This document shows, in pieces, positions 1 to 7,546 of a stretch of 12,715 nucleotides of DNA. Under the pieces are notes generated by a model, which searched no databases, was not told the origin of the DNA, and saw only the letters and a list, made by a program, of their open reading frames with translations. The position numbers and the translations under genes were made by a program. The stretch is taken from positions 1 through 12,715 of the forward strand of contig JASJBQ010000073.1 in the NCBI GenBank assembly GCA_030066455.1, in the 5' to 3' direction. Every line of letters starts with the position of its first letter. The stretch's first letter is position 1. Source of the DNA: Desulfobacterales bacterium (GTDB taxonomy: Bacteria > Desulfobacterota > Desulfobacteria > Desulfobacterales > UBA5852).

Positions 1-1754
1 CTGCGAGAGAGGGCCTGACGCACGTATTCGGTCAGGATATCCAGATCCTTGGTCATCGGGGCCCAATCGGCCAGGGTTTCCAGAATGGCCAACAGGTCGC
101 GGATGGAGACCTGTTCCTTGAGCAGATTCTGAAGCACCTTCACCACCCCGCCCAGCGGTAGAAGATTGGGCACCAGTTCTTCGACGACCTTGGGATAGGA
201 TTCCTTGAGATGATCCAGCATTCGCTGCACGTCCTGACGGCCGACGAGTTCATGCGCGAACCGCTTGATGATATCCGAGGTGTGGGTCGTCATCACGGTG
301 GCGATGTCGACGACGGTGAATCCGTCGGCAATGGCCTTCTCACGCATTTCCTCCTTGATCCAGACCGCCGGAAGGCCGTAGGTCGGCTCTTTGGTCTGGA
401 CGCCGTCGAGCTTGCCAACGGCATCACCCGGATCCATGGCCAGGAAATGGTTCAGCACGAGATCGCCGCGCGCGATTTCGTTGCCCTTGAGAAGAAGACG
501 GTACTCGCCCGGTTGAAGCTGCATGTTGTCCTGGATATGAATCGGCGGGACGATGATCCCGACGTCTTCCGCCATCTGGGTCCGAATGGTCCGGATGCGG
601 TTCAGCAACTGGCCGTCCTGCTCGAGGTCGACCAGCGGGATGAGGCCGTAGCCGACCTCGAGCGAAAGGATGTCGAGCGGCGGCAGGGCGTCCATGCGGT
701 CGGTGGCCGGCTCGCTCTCGACCGCGCCTTCCGTTTCCAGCGGTTCCTCGGACAGCGTCAGCGTCGATTTGTAGATGGCGTAGGCGATGCCGGCGGTAAT
801 GACGGCCATGATCAGAAACGGCAGGGTTGGCATTCCGGGAACAATCGAAAACCCCACGAGAACGACGGAGGCGATGCCGATGGCGCGGTGATGAAACATG
901 ACCTGCGACGTGATATCCCTGCCCAGGCTCGACTCGGAGCCGGCCCGGCTCACGATGATGCCGGCGGCCGTGGAGATGACCAGCGCCGGCACCTGGGAAA
1001 CCAGCCCGTCGCCCACCGTCAGGAGCGTGTAATTCTGTGCGGCCTCGGCAAAACTGAGCCCGTTCTGCAGGACGCCGATGGTCAAACCGCCGAATATGTT
1101 GATCAGGGTGATGATGATCCCGGCGATGGCATCACCGCGCACGAACTTGTTGGCCCCGTCCATGGCCCCGTAGTATTCGGCCTCCCGGGCGATGGTTTCG
1201 CGCCGCACGCGGGCTTCTTCTTCGGTGATCAGCCCGGCGTTGAGGTCCGCATCGATGCTCATCTGCTTTCCCGGCATGGCATCCAGCGTGAAGCGGGCGG
1301 CGACCTCGGCGATACGCCCCGCCCCCTTGGTGATCACCATAAAATTGATGATCACCAGGATCAGAAAAACGATGATCCCGATCAGGTAGTTGCCACCCAC
1401 CACGAAATGACCGAAGGCCTGAATCACTTTCCCGGCCGCACTCGTGCCCTCGGCGCCGTGCATCAGGATGATGCGGGTCGAGGCAATATTGAGGGCCAGT
1501 CGAAAAAGCGTGGCCAGGAGCAGAATGGAGGGAAAGGACGAGAGCTGCAGGGGGTGGACGATATACATGCCCACGAGCAGAACGATGATCGCCGCGGTTA
1601 TGTTAAATGACAAGAGCAGGTCCAGCACGAAAGGCGGCAGCGGTATGACCATCAACACCAGAATGCCCACCACCAGGCTGGCCATGATGATATCGGCATT
1701 GGTGTTCAGAAATGCCAGCTGATCGGGGAAATTGTTCTCTTGAGCGTGTTCCAT
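1..1754 (-). CDS. flhA: Flagellar export gate protein FlhA, 5' part (C-terminus cut by window edge)
   Basis: FlhA is the largest inner-membrane subunit of the flagellar type III export gate. Its cytoplasmic domain forms the nonameric ring that docks chaperone-substrate complexes. Translating the minus strand from the ATG at 1754 gives 584 uninterrupted codons up to the window edge; family members are about 690-700 residues, so roughly 110 C-terminal residues are missing. The N-terminus (MEHAQENNFPDQLAFLNTN) leads into several hydrophobic segments over about residues 20-320. Within these are the conserved FHIPEP-family stretches LFRLALNIASTR, FTLDAMPGKQMSIDADLNAG and YGAMDGANKFVRGDAIAG. The later part is the soluble domain (IPPIHIQDN, PGEYRLLLKGNEIA, QDVQRMLDHL). 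GGAAG and GAGG sit just upstream of the ATG. The gene is separated from flhB by a 323-bp gap with its own promoter elements, so it appears to start a new transcription unit. A long plus-strand open frame over it is a GC-rich shadow. Confidence 0.97.
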   Translation of the reverse strand, partial: MEHAQENNFPDQLAFLNTNADIIMASLVVGILVLMVIPLPPFVLDLLLSFNITAAIIVLLVGMYIVHPLQLSSFPSILLLATLFRLALNIASTRIILMHGAEGTSAAGKVIQAFGHFVVGGNYLIGIIVFLILVIINFMVITKGAGRIAEVAARFTLDAMPGKQMSIDADLNAGLITEEEARVRRETIAREAEYYGAMDGANKFVRGDAIAGIIITLINIFGGLTIGVLQNGLSFAEAAQNYTLLTVGDGLVSQVPALVISTAAGIIVSRAGSESSLGRDITSQVMFHHRAIGIASVVLVGFSIVPGMPTLPFLIMAVITAGIAYAIYKSTLTLSEEPLETEGAVESEPATDRMDALPPLDILSLEVGYGLIPLVDLEQDGQLLNRIRTIRTQMAEDVGIIVPPIHIQDNMQLQPGEYRLLLKGNEIARGDLVLNHFLAMDPGDAVGKLDGVQTKEPTYGLPAVWIKEEMREKAIADGFTVVDIATVMTTHTSDIIKRFAHELVGRQDVQRMLDHLKESYPKVVEELVPNLLPLGGVVKVLQNLLKEQVSIRDLLAILETLADWAPMTKDLDILTEYVRQALSR

Positions 1755-1812
1755 GGCCTCTTCCGGGATGGATGGGGATCAAGCACTTCTAATTGATATC
1801 GGCCCCAGATTC

Positions 1813-1828
1813 TGCAGGAACCATGCCT
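1813..1828 (-). promoter_or_regulatory. Candidate sigma-54 (-24/-12) promoter for flhA
   Basis: On the minus strand this reads AGGCATGGTTCCTGCA, against the sigma-54 consensus TGGCAC-N5-TTGCW. It keeps the essential GG-N10-GC spacing and most consensus positions, with mismatches at the first T, at the C of GGCAC and at the first T of TTGC. The predicted start is near 1802, giving a leader of about 48 nt before the flhA ATG at 1754. Support comes from position and from the shared palindrome about 190 bp upstream of the predicted start. It is the weakest of the three sigma-54 matches in the window. Confidence 0.65.
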
Positions 1829-1984
1829 GAAGAAAGAGCCTCGCGATAAAAAACGCGCCGTTAGGATCCCTCATCAATTGCGACATGATTTCAAAAAGAT
1901 AGAGGATGAAACCGGCGTCCCGCCAAAACGCCGAAGACGACCGCGGCCGTTCCGCAGAATCGCTCACGTCAATACCGCCGGGTG

Positions 1985-2002
1985 CTGTCAAGCTTTTGAC
2001 AG
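1985..2002. promoter_or_regulatory. Palindrome CTGTCAA-N4-TTGACAG upstream of flhA (putative activator site)
   Basis: This is a perfect inverted repeat CTGTCAA-GCTT-TTGACAG, extended by one more pair (G1984/C2003) to 8-4-8. Identical 7-bp half-sites with the same 4-bp spacer recur upstream of fliL at 7547-7564. Its centre lies about 191 bp upstream of the start predicted from the sigma-54 element at 1813-1828, a normal enhancer distance. A further GTCAA lies at 1968-1972. Neither strand has a T-run after the hairpin, so it is not an intrinsic terminator. The likely binder is an NtrC-family flagellar activator (FlrC/FleR/FlgR type), by inference; no such gene is in the window. Confidence 0.7.
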
Positions 2003-2077
2003 CGTTGGCGCCAAACCCGAACGATCCGGCGCCCGGGCCGCAACATGGGCTAATCGTGTGATTGATTTGGAGTCTTC

Positions 2078-3151
2078 TCAGCTGGCGGGCTGAATGCCTT
2101 TGAGCCTGTAGACGTAGGCCAGGACCTCGGCGATGGCCTGGTAGAGTTCGACCGGTACCGGATCGCCGATTTCGGTGGATTTGTAGAGCGAACGGGCCAG
2201 CGGTTTATTTTCGACCCGAGGGACAGCATGAGCCTCGGCCGTCTCGCGGATGCGCTGGGCCATATGGTCGGCGCCTTTGGCCACCACCTCCGGTGCGGCC
2301 ATGGTGTCCGCATCGAACCGGATCGCGATCGCCAGGTGGGTCGGGTTGGTGATGACCACATCGGCTTCGGGCACCATTTCCATCATGCGCCGACGGGCCA
2401 TTTCGATCTGCATGCTTCGAATCCGGGCTTTGATCTGCGGGTCGCCGTCCATCTGCTTGCGTTCTTCCTTGATCTCCTGCTTGGTCATCATCAGTTCTTT
2501 CTGATGCTGCCAGCGCTGGTAGCTGAAATCCGCAGCCGCCAGCACGATTAGACCCAGGCAGACGAAAAACGCGATTTTGAATGCGGCCTCACCCGTAAAA
2601 ACCATGATGTCGGCGACATCCATCTGCGTCAGGGCGGGAATGACGTCCAGATCCCGCTTGAGGATCAGATAGGCGATGGCGCCGACAAAGAGAATCTTGA
2701 ACACCGATTTCACCAACTCGACCAAAGACTTGAGGGATACGAGCCGTTTCAGGCCGGTTAGCGGGTTGATCTTCTTGAAATCGGGCGCCAGGGCGTTTTC
2801 TTTAATCAGAAAGCCGAATTGCGATATATTGGCCATTACACCGACCACCACCAGGAGAAGCATGATCGGCATCAGGATCACGATCACCTGATCGAAGCAC
2901 CAGCGGGCCAGGGCGCTGGCGCTCAGGGCATCCTGCAGCACGGGGGCATTTAGCCGCTGGTAGCTGCCGGTGATCAGAACTTGCATGCGCTGGAACATGA
3001 AACCGCCGGCAAAATAGAAAAAACCGAGCGCGGCCAGCAGGATCATGGCGGAAGGAATTTCGCGGCTCTGGGCCACCTGCCCCTTTTTACGGGCATCCGC
3101 AAGCTTTTTGGGAGTCGGCTTCTCTGTGCGGTCGCTTTTGTCGCTGGCCAT
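2078..3151 (-). CDS. flhB: Flagellar export gate protein and specificity switch FlhB
   Basis: FlhB is an inner-membrane export gate subunit. Its autocleaved cytoplasmic domain switches export from rod/hook to filament substrates when signalled by FliK. The protein has 357 residues, typical for the family. The N-terminus has the conserved basic stretch (DRTEKPTPKKLADARKKGQVAQSREI, residues 7-32). Hydrophobic segments lie near residues 34-53, 88-108, 150-165 and 188-208, followed by the charged linker (KQEIKEERKQMDGDP). The autocleavage motif NPTH is intact at residues 269-272, the same numbering as the N269-P270 site of Salmonella FlhB. The C-terminal domain ends at ...YRLKGIQPAS. The ATG at 3151 is 9 bp after the fliR stop, so the two are co-transcribed. 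It is the last gene of the fliL-led block; no clear intrinsic terminator follows. Confidence 0.98.
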   Translation of the reverse strand: MASDKSDRTEKPTPKKLADARKKGQVAQSREIPSAMILLAALGFFYFAGGFMFQRMQVLITGSYQRLNAPVLQDALSASALARWCFDQVIVILMPIMLLLVVVGVMANISQFGFLIKENALAPDFKKINPLTGLKRLVSLKSLVELVKSVFKILFVGAIAYLILKRDLDVIPALTQMDVADIMVFTGEAAFKIAFFVCLGLIVLAAADFSYQRWQHQKELMMTKQEIKEERKQMDGDPQIKARIRSMQIEMARRRMMEMVPEADVVITNPTHLAIAIRFDADTMAAPEVVAKGADHMAQRIRETAEAHAVPRVENKPLARSLYKSTEIGDPVPVELYQAIAEVLAYVYRLKGIQPAS

Positions 3152-3160
3152 GTGTGCGCT

Positions 3161-3943
3161 CTAGGGCCCCATCAATTTGATCACGGCATTCAATTGGGTG
3201 CCAAAATCCCTGAATAGCGTCACCAAAAAGAGACGGCAGTACGGCAAGCTGAAGATGACGAAGGCAAGGCCCACCACGATCTTCAGCGGCATGGCCACGA
3301 TAAAGATATTCATCTGCGGCACGGTGCGGGCCAGGAGACCGAAGGCCACGCTGGTCAGGATCAGCACGACGATCACGGGGGCCCCGATTTTGACCGCGAT
3401 GACGAACATCGCGCCGGCCGTGTCGAACAGGTGGTTGATGATGGCCGCCGACAGACGGAAATGAAAGAGCGGCAGCAGCCGGAAGCTGTCCACGAGACTG
3501 CGGAAAAACCAGTGGTGGGCGTCGACGGTGAGAAAAATCAACATGGCCATGAGGTTGTAAGCCTGGGCCAGGATGGGGATTTGCAGACTTGTGGCCGGAT
3601 CCATGATGTTGGCGATGGCCAGCCCCATCTGGTAGCCGGCAATCTGGCCGGCCATCTGCACCCCGGCAAACAGCAGCCTTACGAGCAGCCCGAGACAGGC
3701 CCCGAGAAGAACTTCGCCTGTGGCGCCGACCACCAGCAATTCCCAGTTTTCAAGTCCTTGGGCGCGGCCGAGATCCAGAACCGGAAAAATGGCCAAGGCA
3801 ACGGCCAGGGACAGACCGGCTTTGATCATGACCGGAAGATTGCGGCTGCTGAAAACCGGCATGGCGGCCAAAATGGCAGCCACACGTAAAAGGACCATGC
3901 AAAAGAGCATCAGCTGGTCGAAAGGGAGGCGCAGGGCGAGCAT
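3161..3943 (-). CDS. fliR: Flagellar export gate protein FliR
   Basis: FliR is the single-copy subunit that, with FliP and FliQ, forms the helical export channel at the base of the flagellum. The product has 260 residues and is almost entirely hydrophobic, as is normal for the family. Recognisable stretches are FCMVLLRVAAILAAMPVF near the N-terminus, GEVLLGACLGLLVRLLFAGVQ, the conserved AGQIAGYQMGLAIANIMDP and, in the C-terminal half, FGLLARTVPQMNIFIVAMPLKI. The ATG at 3943 is 16 bp after the fliQ stop, with AAGG upstream as a modest ribosome binding site. flhB follows 9 bp downstream. It is not fused to FlhB, unlike in some clostridia. Confidence 0.97.
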   Translation of the reverse strand: MLALRLPFDQLMLFCMVLLRVAAILAAMPVFSSRNLPVMIKAGLSLAVALAIFPVLDLGRAQGLENWELLVVGATGEVLLGACLGLLVRLLFAGVQMAGQIAGYQMGLAIANIMDPATSLQIPILAQAYNLMAMLIFLTVDAHHWFFRSLVDSFRLLPLFHFRLSAAIINHLFDTAGAMFVIAVKIGAPVIVVLILTSVAFGLLARTVPQMNIFIVAMPLKIVVGLAFVIFSLPYCRLFLVTLFRDFGTQLNAVIKLMGP

Positions 3944-3959
3944 GAAAAGGGCCTTGGCG

Positions 3960-4229
3960 CTACCGCAGCATGTCCGGCATGCCGATCAGGAGATTCCGAA
4001 GAAAGTCGATCAGGACCTGCAGCATCCAGGGAAAGGCCACCAGCAGGGCGATCGCCACGGCCAGCATCTTGGGAATGAAGGTCATGGTCATCTCGTTGAT
4101 CGACGTGGCCGCTTGAAAGATACTGATCACCAAACCGGTGATCAGGCCGGCCAGCAGCATGGGGGCCGCCAGAACGATAGTGGTCTTGATGGCTTCCAGA
4201 AAGAAACCCGTTACGAATTCCGGTGTCAT
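3960..4229 (-). CDS. fliQ: Flagellar export gate protein FliQ
   Basis: FliQ packs around the FliP5-FliR1 core of the export gate. The product is 89 residues, the standard length, with two hydrophobic helical segments (about residues 15-37 and 52-72). Between them is the conserved stretch SIFQAATSINEMTMTFIPK, which identifies the family. The start at 4229 is 15 bp after the fliP stop and fliR follows after 16 bp, preserving the fliP-fliQ-fliR order. A larger open frame on the same strand at 3910-5058 covers both fliP and fliQ out of frame and is not a gene. Confidence 0.97.
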   Translation of the reverse strand: MTPEFVTGFFLEAIKTTIVLAAPMLLAGLITGLVISIFQAATSINEMTMTFIPKMLAVAIALLVAFPWMLQVLIDFLRNLLIGMPDMLR

Positions 4230-4244
4230 GACACGCTATCCCCT

Positions 4245-5036
4245 TCAGGCGAATCCTTTGACCAGTGATCCCACGATCAGGTGCCAGCCGTCGGCCAGAA
4301 CGAAAAGCATCAGTTTGAAAGGCAGCGACACCATCACCGGCGGGAGCATCATCATCCCCATGGAAAGCAGAACGCTGGCCACGACCATATCGATGATCAG
4401 AAACGGCACATAGAGCATGAACGCCATTTGAAAGGCCGTTTTGAGCTCGCTGATGATGAACGAGGGAATCAGGACGCTGGTGTCCACGTCCGCCATGACC
4501 CGCGGCCGCGGCCGTTTGGCCACCTCGATCATCATGGCCAGATCCTTCTCGCGGGTTTGTTTGAACATGAACGCACGCACCGGCTCGATGGCGCGTTCGA
4601 GCGCTTCGCGCTGCGTAATCGTTTTGTCCAGGTAGGGTTTGAGCGCGTTCTGATTCACGTTCTGCCAGACGGGCGTCATGATGAAAAACGTCAAAAAAAG
4701 CGCCAGACCGATAATGATCTGGTTGGGCGGCATGGACTGGGTGCCGATGGCCTGCCGCAAAACGGACAGGACGATGGCGATTCGTGTAAAGGAGGTCAGC
4801 ATGATCAGGATGGCCGGCGCCAGCGACAGCACGGTCATGAGCAGAAAAATCTGCATGACCACCGAGGTGCGGCCCGTCGTATCGGCGCTGTCCATCTGGA
4901 TGCTCACGAACGGCGCCTCCTTGGCTTCGGTCGCCTGGGCTGGCAGGGCGGAAAGCAAAACAAGACCTGTGAGGACCGCGGCCGCCGCCATCAGCCCGAC
5001 GGACATCCGCCGGTATTTGCGCGTCGGGCGTCTCAT
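4245..5036 (-). CDS. fliP: Flagellar export gate protein FliP
   Basis: FliP forms the pentameric core of the export channel in the inner membrane. The protein has 263 residues. It begins with a basic region and a hydrophobic signal-like segment (residues 12-34) ending in A-Q-A at 33-35, consistent with the cleavable signal peptide known for FliP. The family signature follows: LTSFTRIAIVLSVLRQAIGTQ, then PPNQIIIGLALFLTFFIMTPV. The C-terminal half has FIISELKTAFQMAF, LYVPFLIIDMVVASVLLSMGM and MLPPVMVSLPFKLMLFVLADGW. The start codon overlaps the fliO stop by 4 nt (5033-5036), which supports this start over the internal Met11. Confidence 0.98.
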   Translation of the reverse strand: MRRPTRKYRRMSVGLMAAAAVLTGLVLLSALPAQATEAKEAPFVSIQMDSADTTGRTSVVMQIFLLMTVLSLAPAILIMLTSFTRIAIVLSVLRQAIGTQSMPPNQIIIGLALFLTFFIMTPVWQNVNQNALKPYLDKTITQREALERAIEPVRAFMFKQTREKDLAMMIEVAKRPRPRVMADVDTSVLIPSFIISELKTAFQMAFMLYVPFLIIDMVVASVLLSMGMMMLPPVMVSLPFKLMLFVLADGWHLIVGSLVKGFA

Positions 5037-5428
5037 GCGGATTCACCCCTGCGGGCAACCGGGGCCGCCGTTTTAAAGGTCGATGTCAAGCGCCGCAGGT
5101 GTGCCTTGAAGCTGCCGGCGGACACGTTGTCCGCTCGTGCCGCGGCGGCACCATGCAGGCCGTCCGGGTCGTCGATGCGCTCGAGCAGCGCGATGCGCTC
5201 TCCCGTCACCCCGAGCACGAGGACGGCCCCCGGCACCTGAACCATGGCAATACTTTTTTTGGCGCCCAGGTGGGTGTTTTCAATCACGCGAATACGGCGG
5301 GCGCTGCCGCCCTTGCCGGCGTGCAAATGTCGGCGCACGTAGACATTCAAGAATACCAGCCCGCCCACGACGAACATCAAGACGGCAATCATCGTCAACC
5401 CATCGGTCATCAAGGGGGATGCGCTCAT
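5033..5428 (-). CDS. fliO: Flagellar biosynthesis protein FliO
   Basis: FliO is a small membrane protein that assists assembly or stability of the FliP complex. The product is 131 residues with one N-terminal transmembrane segment (about 9-29, GLTMIAVLMFVVGGLVFLNVY). A cytoplasmic domain follows with the typical FliO pattern of a basic start and beta-rich stretch (RRIRVIENTHLGAKKSIAMVQVPGAVLVLGVTGERIALLERI). Sequence alone would be weak because FliO is poorly conserved. The position between fliN and fliP, with ATGA overlaps on both sides (5425-5428 and 5033-5036), makes the assignment firm. Confidence 0.93.
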   Translation of the reverse strand: MSASPLMTDGLTMIAVLMFVVGGLVFLNVYVRRHLHAGKGGSARRIRVIENTHLGAKKSIAMVQVPGAVLVLGVTGERIALLERIDDPDGLHGAAAARADNVSAGSFKAHLRRLTSTFKTAAPVARRGESA

Positions 5429-5799
5429 CGCAGCTGCTCCACGCGTTCCATCGGGCTGATGATTTCGGTGACCCGGATACCGTATTTTTCGTTGATCACC
5501 ACCACCTCCCCGCGGGCCACGAGCTTCTGGTTGGCGAGAATCTCGAGCGTTTCACCGGCCAGTTTGGAAAGTTCGATGACCGACCCCTGACCCAGTTTCA
5601 AGAGATCGTTGACCAGCATCTGAGTCCGCCCCAGCTCCACCGAAACCTCAAGCGGAATATCGAGGATAAAACCGAGGTTGGCCGATTGATCCGGCCGCGT
5701 CTTCTCGCTCAGGGCCGAGAACTGGTAGCTGTCCAGCTCGCCACCGCCGCTTGCCTTTTCGGGCAAATCGGCATTTTCGTGTTCGTTGACAGGATTCAT
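5425..5799 (-). CDS. fliN: Flagellar motor switch protein FliN
   Basis: FliN forms most of the lower C-ring and takes part in rotation switching and docking of the FliH-FliI export complex. The 124-residue product has a variable polar N-terminus (residues 1-40) and then a complete SPOA/SpoA-like domain. Key stretches are ILDIPLEVSVELGRTQ, LLKLGQGSVIELSKLAGE and LEILANQKLVARGEVVVINEKYGIRVTEII. There is no CheC-like extension, so it is a plain FliN and not a FliY. Its ATG overlaps the fliM stop by 4 nt (5796-5799), and its own stop overlaps the fliO start in the same way, indicating translational coupling. Confidence 0.98.
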   Translation of the reverse strand: MNPVNEHENADLPEKASGGGELDSYQFSALSEKTRPDQSANLGFILDIPLEVSVELGRTQMLVNDLLKLGQGSVIELSKLAGETLEILANQKLVARGEVVVINEKYGIRVTEIISPMERVEQLR

Positions 5800-6788
5800 T
5801 CGTTCTCGCTCGCAATCTTCTCGGGGATGATGGTTTCCGTCAGTTCAACGGCGCGGTTGCCGTTGATGATGCCCGGAAACCCCCGGTATTTGGGGACGCT
5901 TTCGATATTGACGGTTATGGGGTCGTGCGGCCCGGTGTTGAGGGTGAAGATATCGTTTTCCTGAAGGCTGAGCAGATCGCCGAAAGTGTGATCGGTATGC
6001 CCCAGCTCGGCGATCAGTTCCACGTCGGTCTTCTCCAGGATTTTCTGGATGCGGTCGCTGAAGGCGTGTTCGGCATCCTTGGCCCGCAGGTAGCGGGAAG
6101 ACAATTTGTCCTTGATCGGCTCCAGCATCCGGTAGGACATGCAGATATGAAAATTGCCCGCAAATTCGTCGCTGCTGATCGAAAACACGATGACGATCAT
6201 CAATTCATCGGGACTGACCATATGAACGAATTCGGGCTTGGTTTCGCTCTTCTTGGGGGTGATCCGGATGGAAAAGACGCGTTCCCAGGCGCGCTCAAAA
6301 TCACCCAGCAGTTCACGGCTCAAGCGCTGCAGCATGCCGTTTTCAATCATCGTGAATTCGCGCCGCTGCTTGAACGGTGTGCCCTTGCCGCCGAACATGC
6401 AGTCGATCATCGAAAACACCAGACTGGGCTCGATGGCCAGCAGCGCCGATCCGATCAGCGGATCCATCGTGTAGATCGTAAAACTGGTCGGATTGGAAAA
6501 GGCCTGGATGAAGTCACCGAATTTGACCATTTCCGTGGAGACGAACTTGACCTCAAGGGTCTGCTGAAGGAGCGCGGCGAGTGAATTCTGGAGGAGCCCC
6601 GAATACTTGTCGTAAACCTCTTCAAGCGCCGAAAACTGATCCCGCAGCATGATGTTCTGCGAGGTGAGATCATAGGACTCGGCCCGGGCCTCGGGCGGTT
6701 CCTCTTCAACCTGGAGGTCGACCTCACCACTGTCCATTGCGGAGAGTAAGGCATCAATTTCGTCCTGGGAGAGAACGTTGTCGGCCAT
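5796..6788 (-). CDS. fliM: Flagellar motor switch protein FliM
   Basis: FliM links FliG to FliN in the C-ring and binds phosphorylated CheY to set the direction of rotation. The product is 330 residues, normal for the family. The N-terminal CheY-binding peptide is intact (LSQDEIDALL, residues 6-15), followed by an acidic linker. The middle CheC-like domain contains the FliG-binding GGKG loop at 133-136. A SPOA domain lies near residues 250-322 (VELIAELGHTDHTFGDLLSLQENDIFTL). The start at 6788 is 11 bp after the fliL stop. An intact CheY-binding motif suggests the motor is under chemotaxis control; no che gene lies in the window. Confidence 0.98.
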   Translation of the reverse strand: MADNVLSQDEIDALLSAMDSGEVDLQVEEEPPEARAESYDLTSQNIMLRDQFSALEEVYDKYSGLLQNSLAALLQQTLEVKFVSTEMVKFGDFIQAFSNPTSFTIYTMDPLIGSALLAIEPSLVFSMIDCMFGGKGTPFKQRREFTMIENGMLQRLSRELLGDFERAWERVFSIRITPKKSETKPEFVHMVSPDELMIVIVFSISSDEFAGNFHICMSYRMLEPIKDKLSSRYLRAKDAEHAFSDRIQKILEKTDVELIAELGHTDHTFGDLLSLQENDIFTLNTGPHDPITVNIESVPKYRGFPGIINGNRAVELTETIIPEKIASENE

Positions 6789-6799
6789 GGAAAGCGGTC

Positions 6800-7288
6800 C
6801 TATTGAACGACGAATTCGGTAAAATAGATGTTGTTGATGACTTCCTGTTTCAACAGCGTGTTCAGACGGGTCATCATCTCCTGGCGCAGCAACGTTTTCC
6901 CGTCTGCGGTGCGGATCTCCTGAAAACGTTTGGTGGGCAGGATCATCAAGATGATGTCGCGCACCTGCACCAGGCGCTGTTCGAGAATCTCCACGGGCTC
7001 ACCCTCTTTGAGTTCGATTTGCATGGTTACCCGCAGGTAACGCTTGGATTTCTCGTCCGCCAGGTTGACGACGAAGGTATCCAGCGGGAACATGGCCCCC
7101 GTCGCCAGAAGCCCTTCCTCGTCCTCTTCCTCGACGTCCTCCTCCGGGGGGCGAACGAGCGCATCCAGATCGGCCAGCTTGTTCCACATCATGTAAAAAC
7201 CGCCGCCCACGGCACCGGCGAACAATACGGCGCAGGCAATGACTGCGATGAGAATGATTTTGTTCATATTGTTTTTCTTTTCCGCCAT
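6800..7288 (-). CDS. fliL: Flagellar basal-body-associated protein FliL
   Basis: FliL is a single-pass inner-membrane protein that surrounds stator units and supports torque generation. With the start at 7288 it has 162 residues. A short basic N-terminus precedes one transmembrane segment (about 9-33), a strongly acidic linker (residues 42-57) and a periplasmic domain typical of FliL (FPLDTFVVNLADEKSKRYLRVTMQIEL, then RDIILMILPTKRFQEIRTADGKTLLRQEM). The frame is open back to an ATG at 7510. That longer version would span the sigma-54 promoter at 7395-7410 and adds an unrelated Arg/Pro/Gly-rich 74-residue stretch, so I reject it. An internal ATG at 7267 is a possible alternative. The 7288 ATG has AGGAGAAAGGAT upstream, with somewhat long spacing. 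First gene of the fliL-to-flhB block. Confidence 0.95.
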   Translation of the reverse strand: MAEKKNNMNKIILIAVIACAVLFAGAVGGGFYMMWNKLADLDALVRPPEEDVEEEDEEGLLATGAMFPLDTFVVNLADEKSKRYLRVTMQIELKEGEPVEILEQRLVQVRDIILMILPTKRFQEIRTADGKTLLRQEMMTRLNTLLKQEVINNIYFTEFVVQ

Positions 7289-7394
7289 GGCCTGATTGTG
7301 ATCCTTTCTCCTGGCTGGATGCTGCCTGCTTTGCCTGCCGGTCGTGGCTCCCGGGCCGACAGGGCATAAACGAAATTCGATCGGCCTAAGTTTT

Positions 7395-7410
7395 AGCAAT
7401 ATATGTGCCA
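7395..7410 (-). promoter_or_regulatory. Sigma-54 (-24/-12) promoter for the fliL operon, perfect consensus
   Basis: The minus strand reads TGGCAC-ATATA-TTGCT, matching the sigma-54 consensus TGGCAC-N5-TTGCW at every defined position. The predicted start is near 7384, giving a leader of about 96 nt to the fliL ATG at 7288. It lies downstream of the flgE terminator, so it restarts transcription for fliL-M-N-O-P-Q-R-flhB. Sigma-54 control of flagellar class II/III genes is established in Vibrio, Pseudomonas, Campylobacter and several deltaproteobacteria. Confidence 0.9.
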
Positions 7411-7546
7411 TTGCCCCCTTGGTCCTCGGGTGTCGCGGTGCCAGGATAAAGCGGCGGCCGGCAAAGGGATTTCCGTGGGATATACCGGTTATAAGGCCCG
7501 GCCCGCACACGGCGGAGGCCGTCTGGAAGGATATCGGAATTGACGC

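Noticed and set aside
210..1610. 466-codon plus-strand open frame
   Set aside because: It is antisense to flhA, whose translation is continuous with clear family motifs. The product is His/Asp/Gly/Arg-rich, as expected of a GC-rich shadow frame.
1779..1991. 70-residue minus-strand frame between flhB and flhA
   Set aside because: It starts at the edge of the palindrome, runs through the sigma-54-like element, has no good ribosome binding site that I can see and matches nothing I recognise. A small hydrophobic protein cannot be excluded.
1985..2002. TTGACA in the palindromes read as a sigma-70 -35 box
   Set aside because: No TATAAT-like hexamer lies 16-18 bp downstream at either copy on the minus strand, while sigma-54 elements lie further downstream.
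3910..5058. 382-codon minus-strand open frame over fliP and fliQ
   Set aside because: It is out of frame with both fliP and fliQ, which are unmistakable. Its composition (Arg, His, Gly, Ala) is typical of a shifted frame.
4281..5240. 319-codon plus-strand open frame
   Set aside because: Antisense shadow of fliP and fliO; low-complexity His/Arg/Asp-rich product with no recognisable domain.
5786..5792. Single TTGACAG half-site at the fliM-fliN junction
   Set aside because: No inverted partner at the right spacing and no sigma-54 element near it; probably chance within coding sequence.
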